In this document: positions 14,502 through 23,962 of the stretch, piece after piece
Numbering within the stretch: position 1 is the stretch's first letter
How the letters are laid out: every line of letters starts with the position of its first letter
NCBI GenBank assembly: GCA_017960805.1
Contig: JAGCYM010000096.1
Span: 1-49,725, forward strand
Reading direction: 5' to 3'
Length of the DNA stretch: 49,725 bases
From: Ruminococcus sp.
Lineage (GTDB): Bacteria > Bacillota > Clostridia > Oscillospirales > Ruminococcaceae
Notes under the pieces: model-generated
Seen by the model: only the letters and a program-made list of their open reading frames with translations
Database searches by the model: none
Told to the model about the DNA's origin: nothing
Made by a program: the position numbers and the translations under genes

Positions 14502-17102
14502 ATGATAAGCAAAAAGAACAAGGCACTCTGTGCCGGCGTACTTGCTGCTGCAATGTCCGCTTCAGCTATCGTTCCTACATTTGCTTCAGCTGCTGAGAAC
14601 AAGTATGCAACTGAAGGCGGTGCAAACGAGTCATACGCTAAGATGTTCGAGTCACTCTATGATGATGTTATCACAAATGGTGAAAAGAACGGCTATCTCA
14701 GCAAGAACAACAATGGTTCCGGTTCATTCGGTATTCCTTACCACGTAATCGAGACTCTCTGTGTTGAGGCTCCTGACTACGGTCATGAGACAACATCTGA
14801 GGCTATGTCTTACATGGCTTGGATTACAGCTATGCACGATGTACTTGCTTCCAAGAAGGTTATCAGCGGTTCAACTGGTGATCTCCAGAAGGGTTGGAAA
14901 ACTCTTGAGGCTATGATCCCTGGCTGGTCTGCAAATGCATACCAGGGTGAAAAGGGCGAGATTGATTACAGCTCACTCTGGAAGCTCAGCAAGGTAAAGG
15001 CTGATACAACAACAGAAGAGCCTGAGCCTTCAGGATATCCTGCAAAGCAGAACGGTGTTGACGCTTACAACCCGATCTTCAAGGATTTCAAGTCTGCATA
15101 CGGCAGTGACCCTGGTTACTACCTCATGCACTGGCTCGCTGACGTTGAAGACTGGTATAAGTTCGGCGGCGGCAAGGGTCAGTTCACATTCATCAATACA
15201 TTCCAGCGTGGTGAGCAGGAGTCTTGTTTCGAGACAGTTCCTCAGGGATGTATCGAAGAGCTCAAGTACGGTATGTCTGTAAATGATGCTCACTATAAGA
15301 TGACTGGTATCAAGGCAGTTATCAACGGTTGGGAGAAGGAAGGCGCTCTTGCTCCTCAGTACAGCTTCACAAACGCTCCTGACGCTGAGGACCGTGCTAT
15401 CCAGGCTATTTACTTTGCAAGCATGAACGGTCTTGACTGTGGTGAGATCTCAGGTCTCGCAGCTAAGATGGGTGACCAGTGCCGTAACGACATGTTTGAT
15501 AAGTACTATAAGGCAATCGGATGCCAGAGCATCGATGCTAAGTCAGACAGCGAGTCTGCTTCACATTCTTCAATCACATCTCAGCACTTCCTCATGGCTT
15601 GGTATACAGCTTGGGGCGGATCAACATTCCCATGGTATGCTGAGAACAATCCGAGCGGTAACTACGACTGGGCATTCCAGATCGGCTGCTCACACTCACA
15701 TCAGTTCTATCAGAACCCTCTCGCTGCTTATGCTCTCGCTTATGATCCAGTAATGAGCAAGGCAATGAAGGCATCTGATGCTGTTGCTGACTATAAGGAA
15801 TCTTTCAAGAGACAGATCGAGTTCTACCTCTGGCTCCAGTCCAAGGATGGCCCGTTTGCTGGTGGTTGTACAAACTCCAAGGGCGGCCAGTACCAGAAGT
15901 ATGACTCAAGCGATCCGCTCTTCTACGATATGTGCTACGTTGAGCATCCTGTTTATGCTGACCCAGGTTCAAACCACTGGATCGGTAACCAGGTATGGTC
16001 TACTCAGCGTCTTGCAGAACTTTACTACTATGTAAAGAAGAATGGTGATCTTTCTAAGGATACATTCGGCGGCCTCTCACTTGAAGAAGCTCTCGAGACT
16101 CTCCTTACAAGATGGGTTACATGGTTCATCGACAATACTGAGTTTGATTACACAGACAAGGATGGAAACGAGATGGCTTATGCTATTCCTGCTTCACTCG
16201 ACTGGTCTGGTAAGCCTGCTACATGGAATAATAAGTATGACGCTAAGGCTAATGATGGTCTTACATGTACGATCACAGCTTATGGCCAGAGCGACGTTGG
16301 ATGTGTATCCTCACTCTGTAATACACTTATCTACTTCGCAGCTGCAAACGGCGTAGATGCTGCAGCAGCACAGAAGGATGACAACACAGAGCTCGCTGCT
16401 AAGGGTCTCTATCTTGCTAACAGGCTCATGAGCGCTCAGTGGAACACAGCTCGTGATGATAAGGGTATCGCTTACGAAGAGCACAATGGTTCACTCTATC
16501 GTATATTCGAGCAGGAAGTATTCATTCCTAAGGGATTCGACGGCGAGATGCCTGATGGATCACCTATCAAGGAAGGTGTTACATTCTCTGATCTCCGTCA
16601 GTCCTATGCTAGTGATCCTATGTATAAGGAAGCTAAGGAAATCTACGAGAAGAACAAGGCTGCTGGTAAGTCCAAGGAAGATACTATGGACGGTCATACA
16701 TATACCCTCCACAGATTCTGGCATATCGGTGATGCTCTCATGACAACAGGTACAATGGCACTCCTGTATCCTGAGGTTACACCTCTTGGCGCAGACGAGC
16801 CAGGTGAAACAACTACTACAACAACAGCTACTACAACTACAACTGGCGGCACAGGTGATACTCTCTGGGGTGATGCTAACGTTGATGGTAAGGTAACAGT
16901 TGCTGACGCAACAGCTATCCTCCAGTCAATCGCTAACCAGGATAAGTATGCTCTCAAGCCACAGGGTAAGATCAACGCTGACGTTGTTGATGGTGACGGT
17001 GTAACATCTAAGGATGCTCTTGCAATCCAGATGATGGATGCTCAGCTTATCAAGCAGGCTGATTTCCCAACAACTTCTACAAAGATCGACTCACTTAAGT
17101 AA
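14502..17102 (+). CDS. Cellulosomal GH48 cellobiohydrolase with dockerin
   Basis: A processive exo-cellulase releasing cellobiose, usually acting from reducing chain ends, and normally the most abundant cellulosomal enzyme. 866 residues: signal peptide 1-30 (cleavage after FASA), GH48 catalytic module about 32-765, Thr linker (GETTTTTTATTTTTGGTG), dockerin about 785-850, short tail. The motif YGHETTSEAMSYMAW holds Glu100, which by family alignment should be the proton donor. The dockerin has two Ca-binding repeats, DANVDGKVTVADATAILQSI and ADVVDGDGVTSKDALAIQMM. Codon use is strongly biased (CTC for Leu, AAG for Lys), unlike most neighbours, suggesting very high expression. Monocistronic with its own promoter and two terminators. 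R. albus Cel48 carries CBM37 instead of a dockerin, so the R. flavefaciens / champanellensis group fits better. Confidence 0.96.
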   Translation: MISKKNKALCAGVLAAAMSASAIVPTFASAAENKYATEGGANESYAKMFESLYDDVITNGEKNGYLSKNNNGSGSFGIPYHVIETLCVEAPDYGHETTSEAMSYMAWITAMHDVLASKKVISGSTGDLQKGWKTLEAMIPGWSANAYQGEKGEIDYSSLWKLSKVKADTTTEEPEPSGYPAKQNGVDAYNPIFKDFKSAYGSDPGYYLMHWLADVEDWYKFGGGKGQFTFINTFQRGEQESCFETVPQGCIEELKYGMSVNDAHYKMTGIKAVINGWEKEGALAPQYSFTNAPDAEDRAIQAIYFASMNGLDCGEISGLAAKMGDQCRNDMFDKYYKAIGCQSIDAKSDSESASHSSITSQHFLMAWYTAWGGSTFPWYAENNPSGNYDWAFQIGCSHSHQFYQNPLAAYALAYDPVMSKAMKASDAVADYKESFKRQIEFYLWLQSKDGPFAGGCTNSKGGQYQKYDSSDPLFYDMCYVEHPVYADPGSNHWIGNQVWSTQRLAELYYYVKKNGDLSKDTFGGLSLEEALETLLTRWVTWFIDNTEFDYTDKDGNEMAYAIPASLDWSGKPATWNNKYDAKANDGLTCTITAYGQSDVGCVSSLCNTLIYFAAANGVDAAAAQKDDNTELAAKGLYLANRLMSAQWNTARDDKGIAYEEHNGSLYRIFEQEVFIPKGFDGEMPDGSPIKEGVTFSDLRQSYASDPMYKEAKEIYEKNKAAGKSKEDTMDGHTYTLHRFWHIGDALMTTGTMALLYPEVTPLGADEPGETTTTTTATTTTTGGTGDTLWGDANVDGKVTVADATAILQSIANQDKYALKPQGKINADVVDGDGVTSKDALAIQMMDAQLIKQADFPTTSTKIDSLK

Positions 17103-17120
17103 TTATACTTAATATAGAAA

Positions 17121-17147
17121 AAGGAACGCTTCGGCGTTCCTTTTTTT
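17121..17147 (+). terminator. Terminator of the GH48 gene
   Basis: AAGGAACGC-TTCG-GCGTTCCTT, a perfect 9-bp stem with a stable UUCG tetraloop, followed by five more T. Confidence 0.95.
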
Positions 17148-17170
17148 ACCACCTTAATCATATTTGCTGA

Positions 17171-17206
17171 AGGCTTCATGATATAAGGACATGGAGCCTA
17201 TTTTTT
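17171..17206 (+). terminator. Second, back-up terminator after GH48
   Basis: AGGCTTCATG / CATGGAGCCT (10 pairs including one G-U), 9-base loop, then ATTTTTT. It would catch read-through from the cellulase gene before the housekeeping operon. Confidence 0.8.
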
Positions 17207-17282
17207 GTGGAAAGATACCTGTCGAAACACTTTGAGTAATGTCGGACAGATTCAAGATTTAAACACAATTTTTCGCAATTAC

Positions 17283-17311
17283 TTGCATTTTACAGGCTGC
17301 TGTGCTATAAT
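17283..17311 (+). promoter_or_regulatory. Promoter of the yicC-to-spoVM operon
   Basis: TTGCAT (17283-17288), 17-base spacer, TATAAT (17306-17311), followed by a leader of about 90 bases. The 17207-17282 stretch shows nothing else. Confidence 0.75.
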
Positions 17312-17404
17312 ATAATAGCATAGGTATGCCTATATAGTTGTTTTGCTGACACATAAAAGGGCGTATTATGCATGAAAAACACAGAAAAGGTGGCGAAATA
17401 AACA

Positions 17405-18319
17405 GTGATAAGAAGCATGACCGGCTACGGCAGAGCTCAGAAGATCCTGAATGGTCGTGATATCCTAGTTGAGATTCGTTCGGTTAACCACAGATATTAT
17501 GAGTACTCGTCCCGTATTCCACGTTCTTACAACTACATCGATGAAAAACTCAAGGCAATGCTGAAAAGCGGCATCTCTCGAGGTAAGGTTGAGGTTAATG
17601 TCACAATCAACAATATCGAAGGCAGAGATACTGTAGTTGCATTAAACAAGGGCCTTGCTGAGGAATACATTAAGGTGCTCAAGGAATTCGGTGAAGAAAT
17701 CAATGAGAAGTATGTTGATTATGATGAGATCGATGACTATATTGATGATGATCTCACTTTATCAAAGCTGATCAAGATACCTGATGTATTCACAATTCAG
17801 AAAGCTCCGGATGATGAAGAACAGGTTTGGAACGACGTTTCACAGGTCGCATCCGAAGCACTTGCTAAATTTGTAGAGATGCGTGGAGTTGAGGGTGAAA
17901 AACTGCGTAATGACGTTCTTGATAAGGCAGAAGGAATCCTCAAGATGGTTTCCAAAGTTGAAGAGCAGTCCCCTAAGACTGTTGAAAACTACCGCAGCAA
18001 GCTTTACCAGAAATTGACTGAGATACTTGAGAGCAAGGATATTGATCAGCAGAGAATCCTTACTGAGGCAGCGATTTTTGCTGAGAAAGTCGCTGTCGAT
18101 GAAGAGACAGTAAGACTTCGCAGCCACATCTCACAGCTTAAGGATATGCTTGGAACAGAGGATGCTGTAGGCAGAAAGCTTGACTTCATCGTACAGGAAA
18201 TGAACCGTGAGGTCAACACAATCGGCTCCAAGGCTCAGGACCTTAATATCACAAAGGTTGTAGTTGATATGAAGGCAGAGATAGAAAAGATCCGTGAGCA
18301 GATACAGAATATTGAGTAA
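17405..18319 (+). CDS. yicC: YicC family endoribonuclease
   Basis: A 304-residue cytoplasmic RNA-processing protein of the YicC/YloC family. The start VIRSMTGYGRAQ (GTG codon) and LVEIRSVNHRYYE are family hallmarks, and the C-terminal DUF1732 part includes LDFIVQEMNREVNTIGSKAQ. GTG at 17405 is chosen because MIRSMTGYG is the conserved beginning; AAGGTGG lies 11 bases upstream. Known members are ring-shaped nucleases that degrade structured RNAs. It is the first gene of the long operon, 3 bases before remA, the same order as yloC in Bacillus. Confidence 0.93.
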   Translation: MIRSMTGYGRAQKILNGRDILVEIRSVNHRYYEYSSRIPRSYNYIDEKLKAMLKSGISRGKVEVNVTINNIEGRDTVVALNKGLAEEYIKVLKEFGEEINEKYVDYDEIDDYIDDDLTLSKLIKIPDVFTIQKAPDDEEQVWNDVSQVASEALAKFVEMRGVEGEKLRNDVLDKAEGILKMVSKVEEQSPKTVENYRSKLYQKLTEILESKDIDQQRILTEAAIFAEKVAVDEETVRLRSHISQLKDMLGTEDAVGRKLDFIVQEMNREVNTIGSKAQDLNITKVVVDMKAEIEKIREQIQNIE

Positions 18320-18322
18320 GTC

Positions 18323-18580
18323 ATGAAACTGATTAGTATTGGCTACGGTAATATGATATCTGTAGCAAGGATTGTTTCGATAGTCAGTCCCGATTCCGCT
18401 CCTATAAAGCGCCTTATTCAGGAGGCAAAGGACGATGGCAGGGCTATCGATGCGACTTATGGTCGTAAGACAAGAGCAGTTATCGTTATGGACAGCGGAC
18501 ATATTATCCTCTCTTCACTGATTACTGAAACTCTTGCATCAAGAATAAACGGGACAGGTGATACAGAAAATGAAGAATAA
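18323..18580 (+). CDS. remA: RemA / DUF370 family DNA-binding regulator
   Basis: An 85-residue protein of the DUF370 family. [30 protein letters not shown] and [20 protein letters not shown] match RemA, which in Bacillus activates extracellular-matrix and osmoprotection genes. Members also occur as a conserved partner of gmk without a biofilm role, so the function here is not settled. It lies 3 bases after yicC and overlaps gmk by 11 bases. Confidence 0.9.
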   Translation: MKLISIGYGNMISVARIVSIVSPDSAPIKRLIQEAKDDGRAIDATYGRKTRAVIVMDSGHIILSSLITETLASRINGTGDTENEE

Positions 18581-19178
18581 AGGCAGACTGATCGTATTCT
18601 CCGCACCATCCGGATGCGGAAAGGGTACAATGCTCGCAGAGATTTTAAAAGATGAGAGCTTCCGCGTTTCAGTTTCAGCTACGACACGTAAGCCTCGTGA
18701 AGGAGAAGTTGAAGGCGTAAACTATTACTACATTTCAAACGAAGAGTTCGAGAGAAGAGTTGAAGCCGGAGAATTTCTGGAGCACGCAGGATACTGCGAT
18801 CACTATTATGGAACATTATTATCAGAGGTTGATCCTTACCTTGAAAAGGGGATTAATGTCATCCTTGAAATAGAAGTTCAGGGAGCCATGAACATACGCA
18901 AGGCACGCCCCGACGCGCTTCTTGTTTTCATCGCTCCTCCTTCAGTGCAGGAACTCAGCCGACGCCTTCACAAGCGTGGCACTGAGACCGAAGAGGTCAT
19001 AGAAAAGAGAGTTGCCGCAGCACATGAAGAGCTGACATTTGCTCCTAAATATGATTATATAATTGTCAACGATGCTCTTGAAGTTGCAGTCAGTGATTTC
19101 TTCGCTGTTGTACGCGCAGAACAGCTGAATTCTAAATTTCAGAGCGAATTTATAGATGAGGTGTTAAAAAATGCTTAG
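18570..19178 (+). CDS. gmk: Guanylate kinase
   Basis: Phosphorylates GMP to GDP using ATP. 202 residues, normal length. P-loop [12 protein letters not shown] (about residues 8-19), GMP-binding [20 protein letters not shown], and [16 protein letters not shown] at 18570 is preferred over GTG at 18558 because AGGTG sits 9 bases before it and family members start [15 protein letters not shown]. It overlaps remA by 11 bases and rpoZ by 8, so the three are translationally linked. Confidence 0.96.
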   Translation: MKNKGRLIVFSAPSGCGKGTMLAEILKDESFRVSVSATTRKPREGEVEGVNYYYISNEEFERRVEAGEFLEHAGYCDHYYGTLLSEVDPYLEKGINVILEIEVQGAMNIRKARPDALLVFIAPPSVQELSRRLHKRGTETEEVIEKRVAAAHEELTFAPKYDYIIVNDALEVAVSDFFAVVRAEQLNSKFQSEFIDEVLKNA

Positions 19179-19371
19179 ACCAGCAGTAAATCAGATCATA
19201 TCAAAGAACGAGAGCTGTTATTCTCTCGTAATCGCAGTTGCAAAGCGTGCAAGAGAAATTTCTGAAGAGCTTTACAATAATGGCGAGACTCTTGAGGAGA
19301 AGCCTGTAAAGACAGCTGTTGAGGAACTTGCAAGCGGCAAGTGCAAGATTGTAAGCACTGACGAGGAATAA
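19171..19371 (+). CDS. rpoZ: RNA polymerase omega subunit
   Basis: A 66-residue protein: [20 protein letters not shown], then VAKRAREISEE and KPVKTAVEELASGK, matching omega, which helps assemble the beta-prime subunit. Its place directly after gmk (8-base overlap) and before priA (1 base apart) is the standard Firmicutes order. The coaBC gene that often lies between rpoZ and priA is absent. Confidence 0.94.
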   Translation: MLRPAVNQIISKNESCYSLVIAVAKRAREISEELYNNGETLEEKPVKTAVEELASGKCKIVSTDEE

Positions 19372-19372
19372 T

Positions 19373-21817
19373 ATGTCACTGATAGCGGAAACAGCTGTCA
19401 GCGGAACAGCGTACTCCTTTGATATGCTGTTCAGCTATGCTGTGCCCGAGCATTTACAGCTCAAGGAAGGCTGCAGGGTGCTCGTGCCGTTCGGCAAAGG
19501 CAACACGCGCAGAATAGGTGTAGTAATGCGCATCACAGAAGGGAGTCAGTCAAAGCTGAAGCCGATAACTGCTCAGATAGATGACGAGCCTGTTATCTCG
19601 GAAGAACTAATAAAGCTTGCGGAGATTCTTCGTGAGCAGACTTTCTGTACTTATTTTGATGCTGTGAAAATAATGCTTCCTCCAGGAATGGGGGTTAAGG
19701 CGAAAGAAAGCTTCCGACTCGTGCGGGAGTTTTCTGATGTTTCCGTACTTACTCCTGAGGCAGATGCGCTCTTAGAGACGCTGCGATGCGCATCCGATGA
19801 CAAGGAAGTAACCGCACTTGTTGAGAATTATATCATTGATAACGGCAGACGTCTGCCTGATGAACTTCTTGATGCAGGTGCGCTTGATTCCAATAATGTT
19901 TTCCGTCAGAATGTAGGAGATGCGTCAGTAAAGATGGTGCGTCTCTCAGACAAATACCTTTCTGATCCGTCGAGCTTCGACCTTACACCAAAGCAGAAGC
20001 AGGCTGCAGAGTTCCTTAGCGAATATGGTTCAGCTTCAGTGAGGGAGGTCGCATATATGTGCGGCTTCACAGATGCTGTAATCAAACGACTCGCTGCTTC
20101 AGGAGCAGCAGAGGAATACGATATGGAAGTTCTTCGCGGAGTGAAGGACGGCTCTGAGACTCGTATTGATCCGCGTGATGTTCTTCTTTCGGATGAACAG
20201 CAGGTGGCTCATGATGAGGTATTTGCACAGATTAAAGAAAACAAGCCCGCAGTCTTTCTGCTCCATGGTGTTACCGGAAGCGGAAAGACCTCGGTTTTTG
20301 AGAAATTGATATATGATACGACCTCTCTTGGCAGACAGGTGCTGATGCTCATTCCTGAGATAGGGCTGACACCACAGGTGCTGAGAAGGTTCAGATCGCT
20401 GTTCGGAGAACGAGTTGCTGTAATACACAGTGGTTTGTCACTTGGTCAGCGCCTTGATGAATATAAGCGTATTAAACGGGGCGATGCAGATATCGTGGTT
20501 GGCACGAGAAGCGCAGTATTTGCCCCTCTTGCCAATATTGGGCTTATTATTATCGACGAAGAAGGCGAGCGTTCATATAAATCTGACAGTTCGCCGCGTT
20601 ATCTCGCACATGATATTGCCAAGCGCAGGTGCGTTGCTCATAATGCCGTACTGTTACTAGCTTCGGCAACTCCGAGCATTGAAAGCTATTATCTTGCTGA
20701 GCGCGGTGTATACCATCTGCTTGAACTGAAAAACAGATATAGCAGTAATCCGCTGCCTGAGGTGAGCATAGTTGATATGAATGAGGAGCGTATGTCCGGT
20801 AATGCTTCAGAGTTCAGCCGGCAGCTTGTAGATGAGGTCAATAAGAACCTCAGGAATGGAGAGCAGAGCATTCTTCTTCTCAACAGAAGAGGATATCATA
20901 CGATAACAAGCTGTGTTGACTGTTATCAGCCGATATATTGCCCTAATTGTTCAGTACCGCTGACGTATCACAAAAAGAATGACAAGCTCATGTGCCATTA
21001 CTGCGGTTATGCCGGTGATGAGCCGAAGACCTGTCCTTCATGTGGTTCTGAGAGACTAAAGCACATGGGATTTGGTACCCAGAAGATGGAAGAAGAGCTA
21101 ACCGCTCTGTTTCCTTCTGCGCGTATTCTCAGAATGGATGCTGATACGACGTTTTCAAGATATTCGTATGAAAAAGGTTTCAACGCCTTCAGAGACGGCG
21201 AATATGATATAATGATCGGAACTCAGATGATAGGCAAGGGCCTTGATTTTCCGAATGTTACTCTTGTAGGTGTCCTTTCAGTTGACAAAGCACTCTATAA
21301 CGGTGACTTCAGAAGTTATGAGCGTACTTTCTCGCTTATTGCTCAGGTAGTCGGAAGAGGAGGCCGCGGAGAACTCTCAGGCAGAGCGATACTCCAGACA
21401 TTCATGCCTGATCATTATGTTATGAATCTTGCTGCGGACCAGGATTATAAGTCCTTCTATACAGAGGAGATAGCGATACGCAGGGCGATGATATTCCCGC
21501 CCATCTGTGATTTCTGTATATTCTGTTTCGCGGGAGTGTTTGATCCGGACACCAAGAAAGGCGCTGATGCTGTTCTTCAGCTTATGTATGTTCGCCTGCA
21601 TGAATTACAGCCTAAAACACCAGTGCGTGTTCTGGGACCTATCAAGGCTTCTTATGGCAGGCTAGGCGGAAAATTCAGATACAGGATAATAATGAAATGC
21701 AAGAATTCGGCGGAAATGCGAGGCTTTATCAGTGGAATACTGACGGAAGGCGCAAAGCTCCCCGAAATGAGAAATGTCACCCTCTACGCTGATATGAACG
21801 GCGATGTGGGGGTCTGA
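19373..21817 (+). CDS. priA: Primosomal protein N' (replication restart helicase PriA)
   Basis: Reloads the replication machinery at stalled forks. 814 residues: N-terminal 3'-end-binding domain (AYSFDMLFSYAVPEHLQLKE), winged-helix region, and a helicase core from about residue 280 with Walker A HGVTGSGKTSVFEKL and motif II LIIIDEEGERSYKSD. It has an eight-Cys zinc module (CVDCYQPIYCPNCS, CHYCGYAGDEPKTCPSCG) and a C-terminal domain. Motif II is usually DEEH in PriA; here the fourth position is Gly. ATG at 19373 is one base after rpoZ. The gene is complete. Confidence 0.95.
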   Translation: MSLIAETAVSGTAYSFDMLFSYAVPEHLQLKEGCRVLVPFGKGNTRRIGVVMRITEGSQSKLKPITAQIDDEPVISEELIKLAEILREQTFCTYFDAVKIMLPPGMGVKAKESFRLVREFSDVSVLTPEADALLETLRCASDDKEVTALVENYIIDNGRRLPDELLDAGALDSNNVFRQNVGDASVKMVRLSDKYLSDPSSFDLTPKQKQAAEFLSEYGSASVREVAYMCGFTDAVIKRLAASGAAEEYDMEVLRGVKDGSETRIDPRDVLLSDEQQVAHDEVFAQIKENKPAVFLLHGVTGSGKTSVFEKLIYDTTSLGRQVLMLIPEIGLTPQVLRRFRSLFGERVAVIHSGLSLGQRLDEYKRIKRGDADIVVGTRSAVFAPLANIGLIIIDEEGERSYKSDSSPRYLAHDIAKRRCVAHNAVLLLASATPSIESYYLAERGVYHLLELKNRYSSNPLPEVSIVDMNEERMSGNASEFSRQLVDEVNKNLRNGEQSILLLNRRGYHTITSCVDCYQPIYCPNCSVPLTYHKKNDKLMCHYCGYAGDEPKTCPSCGSERLKHMGFGTQKMEEELTALFPSARILRMDADTTFSRYSYEKGFNAFRDGEYDIMIGTQMIGKGLDFPNVTLVGVLSVDKALYNGDFRSYERTFSLIAQVVGRGGRGELSGRAILQTFMPDHYVMNLAADQDYKSFYTEEIAIRRAMIFPPICDFCIFCFAGVFDPDTKKGADAVLQLMYVRLHELQPKTPVRVLGPIKASYGRLGGKFRYRIIMKCKNSAEMRGFISGILTEGAKLPEMRNVTLYADMNGDVGV

Positions 21818-21848
21818 TCACAGATTATAAAAAGAAAGGAAAACAGAT

Positions 21849-22310
21849 ATGGCACTTAGAAATATTCTGACAGATAAAGATGAGGTTCTTCACAAGGTTT
21901 GCAGACCTGTTGACAAATTTGATGAGAAACTTGCTATTCTTCTTGATGATATGCATGAGACTCTTGATAAGGCACAGGGTCTCGGGCTTGCAGGACCTCA
22001 GGTCGGAATCTGCAGACGTATATTTATCATGCACCTCGAAGAGGGAAGCTTTGAGTGTATAAATCCTGAAGTCTCACAGAGAGAAGGAAGTCAGAGAGTT
22101 CAGGAAGGCTGCCTTTCCTGCCCTAATGTATGGGGGTATGTAACACGTCCGAAAAGCGTTCATCTCAAGGCACAGGACAGAAACGGCAACTGGTTCGAGC
22201 GTGATTTCGTTGACCTCGGAGCACAGTGTGTATGTCATGAGAATGACCATCTTGACGGCCATGTATTTACAGAGATAGTTGAAGAATTCTTTGTCCCTGA
22301 GGAGGCATAA
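21849..22310 (+). CDS. def: Peptide deformylase
   Basis: Removes the formyl group from new proteins' N-terminal Met. 153 residues with the three metal and active-site motifs: GLGLAGPQVG (Gly in place of the second Ala of the usual GxGxAAxQ), EGCLSCP with the metal Cys, and CHENDHLDGH with HExxH. Start follows GAAAGGAAAACAGAT. It is placed 4 bases before fmt, the enzyme that adds the formyl group. Confidence 0.96.
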   Translation: MALRNILTDKDEVLHKVCRPVDKFDEKLAILLDDMHETLDKAQGLGLAGPQVGICRRIFIMHLEEGSFECINPEVSQREGSQRVQEGCLSCPNVWGYVTRPKSVHLKAQDRNGNWFERDFVDLGAQCVCHENDHLDGHVFTEIVEEFFVPEEA

Positions 22311-22313
22311 TAT

Positions 22314-23243
22314 ATGAAGGTAGTATTCATGGGAACTCCGGATTTCGCTGTTCCATGTCTGCGAAAGCTTGCGGAGAGCGAATGCGAAGTCGCAGCAGTA
22401 TTTACACAGCCTGACAAGCCAAAGGGCAGGGGATACAAGATGATACCTACTCCGGTGAAGGCAGCTGCTGAGGAATACGGCATTCCGGTATACCAGCCTC
22501 TTTCACTCAGGAAGGGCGATGATGCTGAGGAGAGTATGCGAGTTTTGAACGATATTGCTCCTGATCTTATTGTCGTTACGGCATATGGTCAGATCCTTCC
22601 GAAGGAGATACTTGAGCTTCCGAAATATGGATGTGTGAACATCCACGCGTCACTGCTTCCGAAGTACAGAGGAGCTGCTCCCATAAACTGGGTTCTCCTG
22701 AATGGCGAGACTGAAACGGGTGTTACTTCTATGCAGATGAGCGAGGGCCTTGATACGGGTGATATGCTCATCAAGCGCACCACCGCTATTGGCGAAAATG
22801 AGACGTATGAGGAGCTTTATGTACGCCTTTCTGAAATGGGCGGCGAAGTGCTCATGGATACTGTGAAAGCTATTGAAGACGGTGATCTTTCACCAGAGAA
22901 GCAGGATGACTCCCTTAGCTGCTACTCACCTATGATACGTAAGGAAATGAGTCAGCTTGACTTCTCTAAATCAGCTGCGGAGATCCACAACACTATAAGA
23001 GGCGTTACGGGTTTCGCACTGCTTGAAGGCAAGCGCATCAAGGTGTATCGTTCAGCGATTTCGGACAAAATTGCTCAGGATGCTGAGAACGGTGAGATAG
23101 TTGATACCGCTGCTTTTTCTGTAAAGTGCGGAGATGGTAAATGCGTTACTTTCCTGGAGGTTCAGCCTGAGGGCAAGAAGCGTATGAAGACTGATGATTT
23201 CCTACGCGGAAAGAAGCTGGACAAGGGAGAAAAACTTGTCTGA
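22314..23243 (+). CDS. fmt: Methionyl-tRNA formyltransferase
   Basis: Formylates initiator Met-tRNA with 10-formyl-THF. 309 residues: MKVVFMGTPDFAVPCLRKL at the start, the hallmark NIHASLLPKYRGAAPINW with catalytic Asn/His, GDMLIKRTTAIGENETYEEL, and a C-terminal OB-like domain ending FLRGKKLDKGEKL. Starts 3 bases after def with ribosome site GAGGAGG inside the def end. Confidence 0.96.
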   Translation: MKVVFMGTPDFAVPCLRKLAESECEVAAVFTQPDKPKGRGYKMIPTPVKAAAEEYGIPVYQPLSLRKGDDAEESMRVLNDIAPDLIVVTAYGQILPKEILELPKYGCVNIHASLLPKYRGAAPINWVLLNGETETGVTSMQMSEGLDTGDMLIKRTTAIGENETYEELYVRLSEMGGEVLMDTVKAIEDGDLSPEKQDDSLSCYSPMIRKEMSQLDFSKSAAEIHNTIRGVTGFALLEGKRIKVYRSAISDKIAQDAENGEIVDTAAFSVKCGDGKCVTFLEVQPEGKKRMKTDDFLRGKKLDKGEKLV

Positions 23244-23257
23244 CGGAGGTTTGATTT

Positions 23258-23962
23258 ATGAACTACCTAGAATTATTCAGAGCGATTTCCCCATATATGT
23301 TTGATATCCTGTTGCTGCTTGGAATGCTGGTCCTTCCGCTGTTGGCACAGTTGGGTGTAAGCATGACTTTCAGCAAATACAGTAAAGTTCACAGTTCACG
23401 AGGCCTTACGGCTGATCAGGTCGCAAGGCGTATACTTGACCTAAATGGAATTCATGATGTGAGAGTGGAGCATGTAAGTGGAAAACTCACTGACCATTAT
23501 GATCATGGTGCTGGTGTCATCCGTCTTTCAGATTCGGTATACGGAAAGACATCAGTTGCTGCAATAGGCATAGCGGCTCACGAATGTGGTCACGCGTGTC
23601 AGTATGCTGAAATATACAAGCCGATAATGATAAAGAACAAGATGGTTCCTGTAACAAGCTTATGTTCCCATCTCTGGTTCTACGTTTTCCTCGCAGGATG
23701 CTTTTTTACATTCCTGCCGTTTCTCAGATATCTGGGCATTCTTATGTTCTGCGCAGTTGTTCTCTTTCAGATAATAACTCTTCCTACTGAGTTCAATGCC
23801 AGTCACAGAGCGATGAAAACCCTGCAGAACGATTCGATCCTTGAAACATATGAACTCAAGCCGGCCGGCAAGGTCCTGAAAGCAGCAGCTATGACCTATG
23901 TTGCCGGACTCGCATCATCATTCATGCAGCTGTTCAGACTTCTTTTGAGGACCAGACGATGA
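23258..23962 (+). CDS. YugP-like zinc metallopeptidase
   Basis: A 234-residue membrane protein of the YugP (neutral zinc metallopeptidase) family. A hydrophobic start (DILLLLGMLVLPLLAQLGV), then GLTADQVARRILDLNGIHDV, the zinc motif AAHECGHACQYAE (HExxH), further membrane segments, and LPTEFNASHRAMKTL with a likely third zinc ligand region. The physiological substrate is unknown. Start follows GACGGAGGTTTGATTT. Its last bases overlap rsmB (ATGA). Confidence 0.9.
   Translation: MNYLELFRAISPYMFDILLLLGMLVLPLLAQLGVSMTFSKYSKVHSSRGLTADQVARRILDLNGIHDVRVEHVSGKLTDHYDHGAGVIRLSDSVYGKTSVAAIGIAAHECGHACQYAEIYKPIMIKNKMVPVTSLCSHLWFYVFLAGCFFTFLPFLRYLGILMFCAVVLFQIITLPTEFNASHRAMKTLQNDSILETYELKPAGKVLKAAAMTYVAGLASSFMQLFRLLLRTRR

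Noticed and set aside
16801-16860. Repetitive ACA/ACT tract considered as a possible CRISPR-like or microsatellite element
   Set aside because: It codes the Thr linker of the GH48 protein; no spacer-repeat structure. No CRISPR array was seen anywhere in the window.
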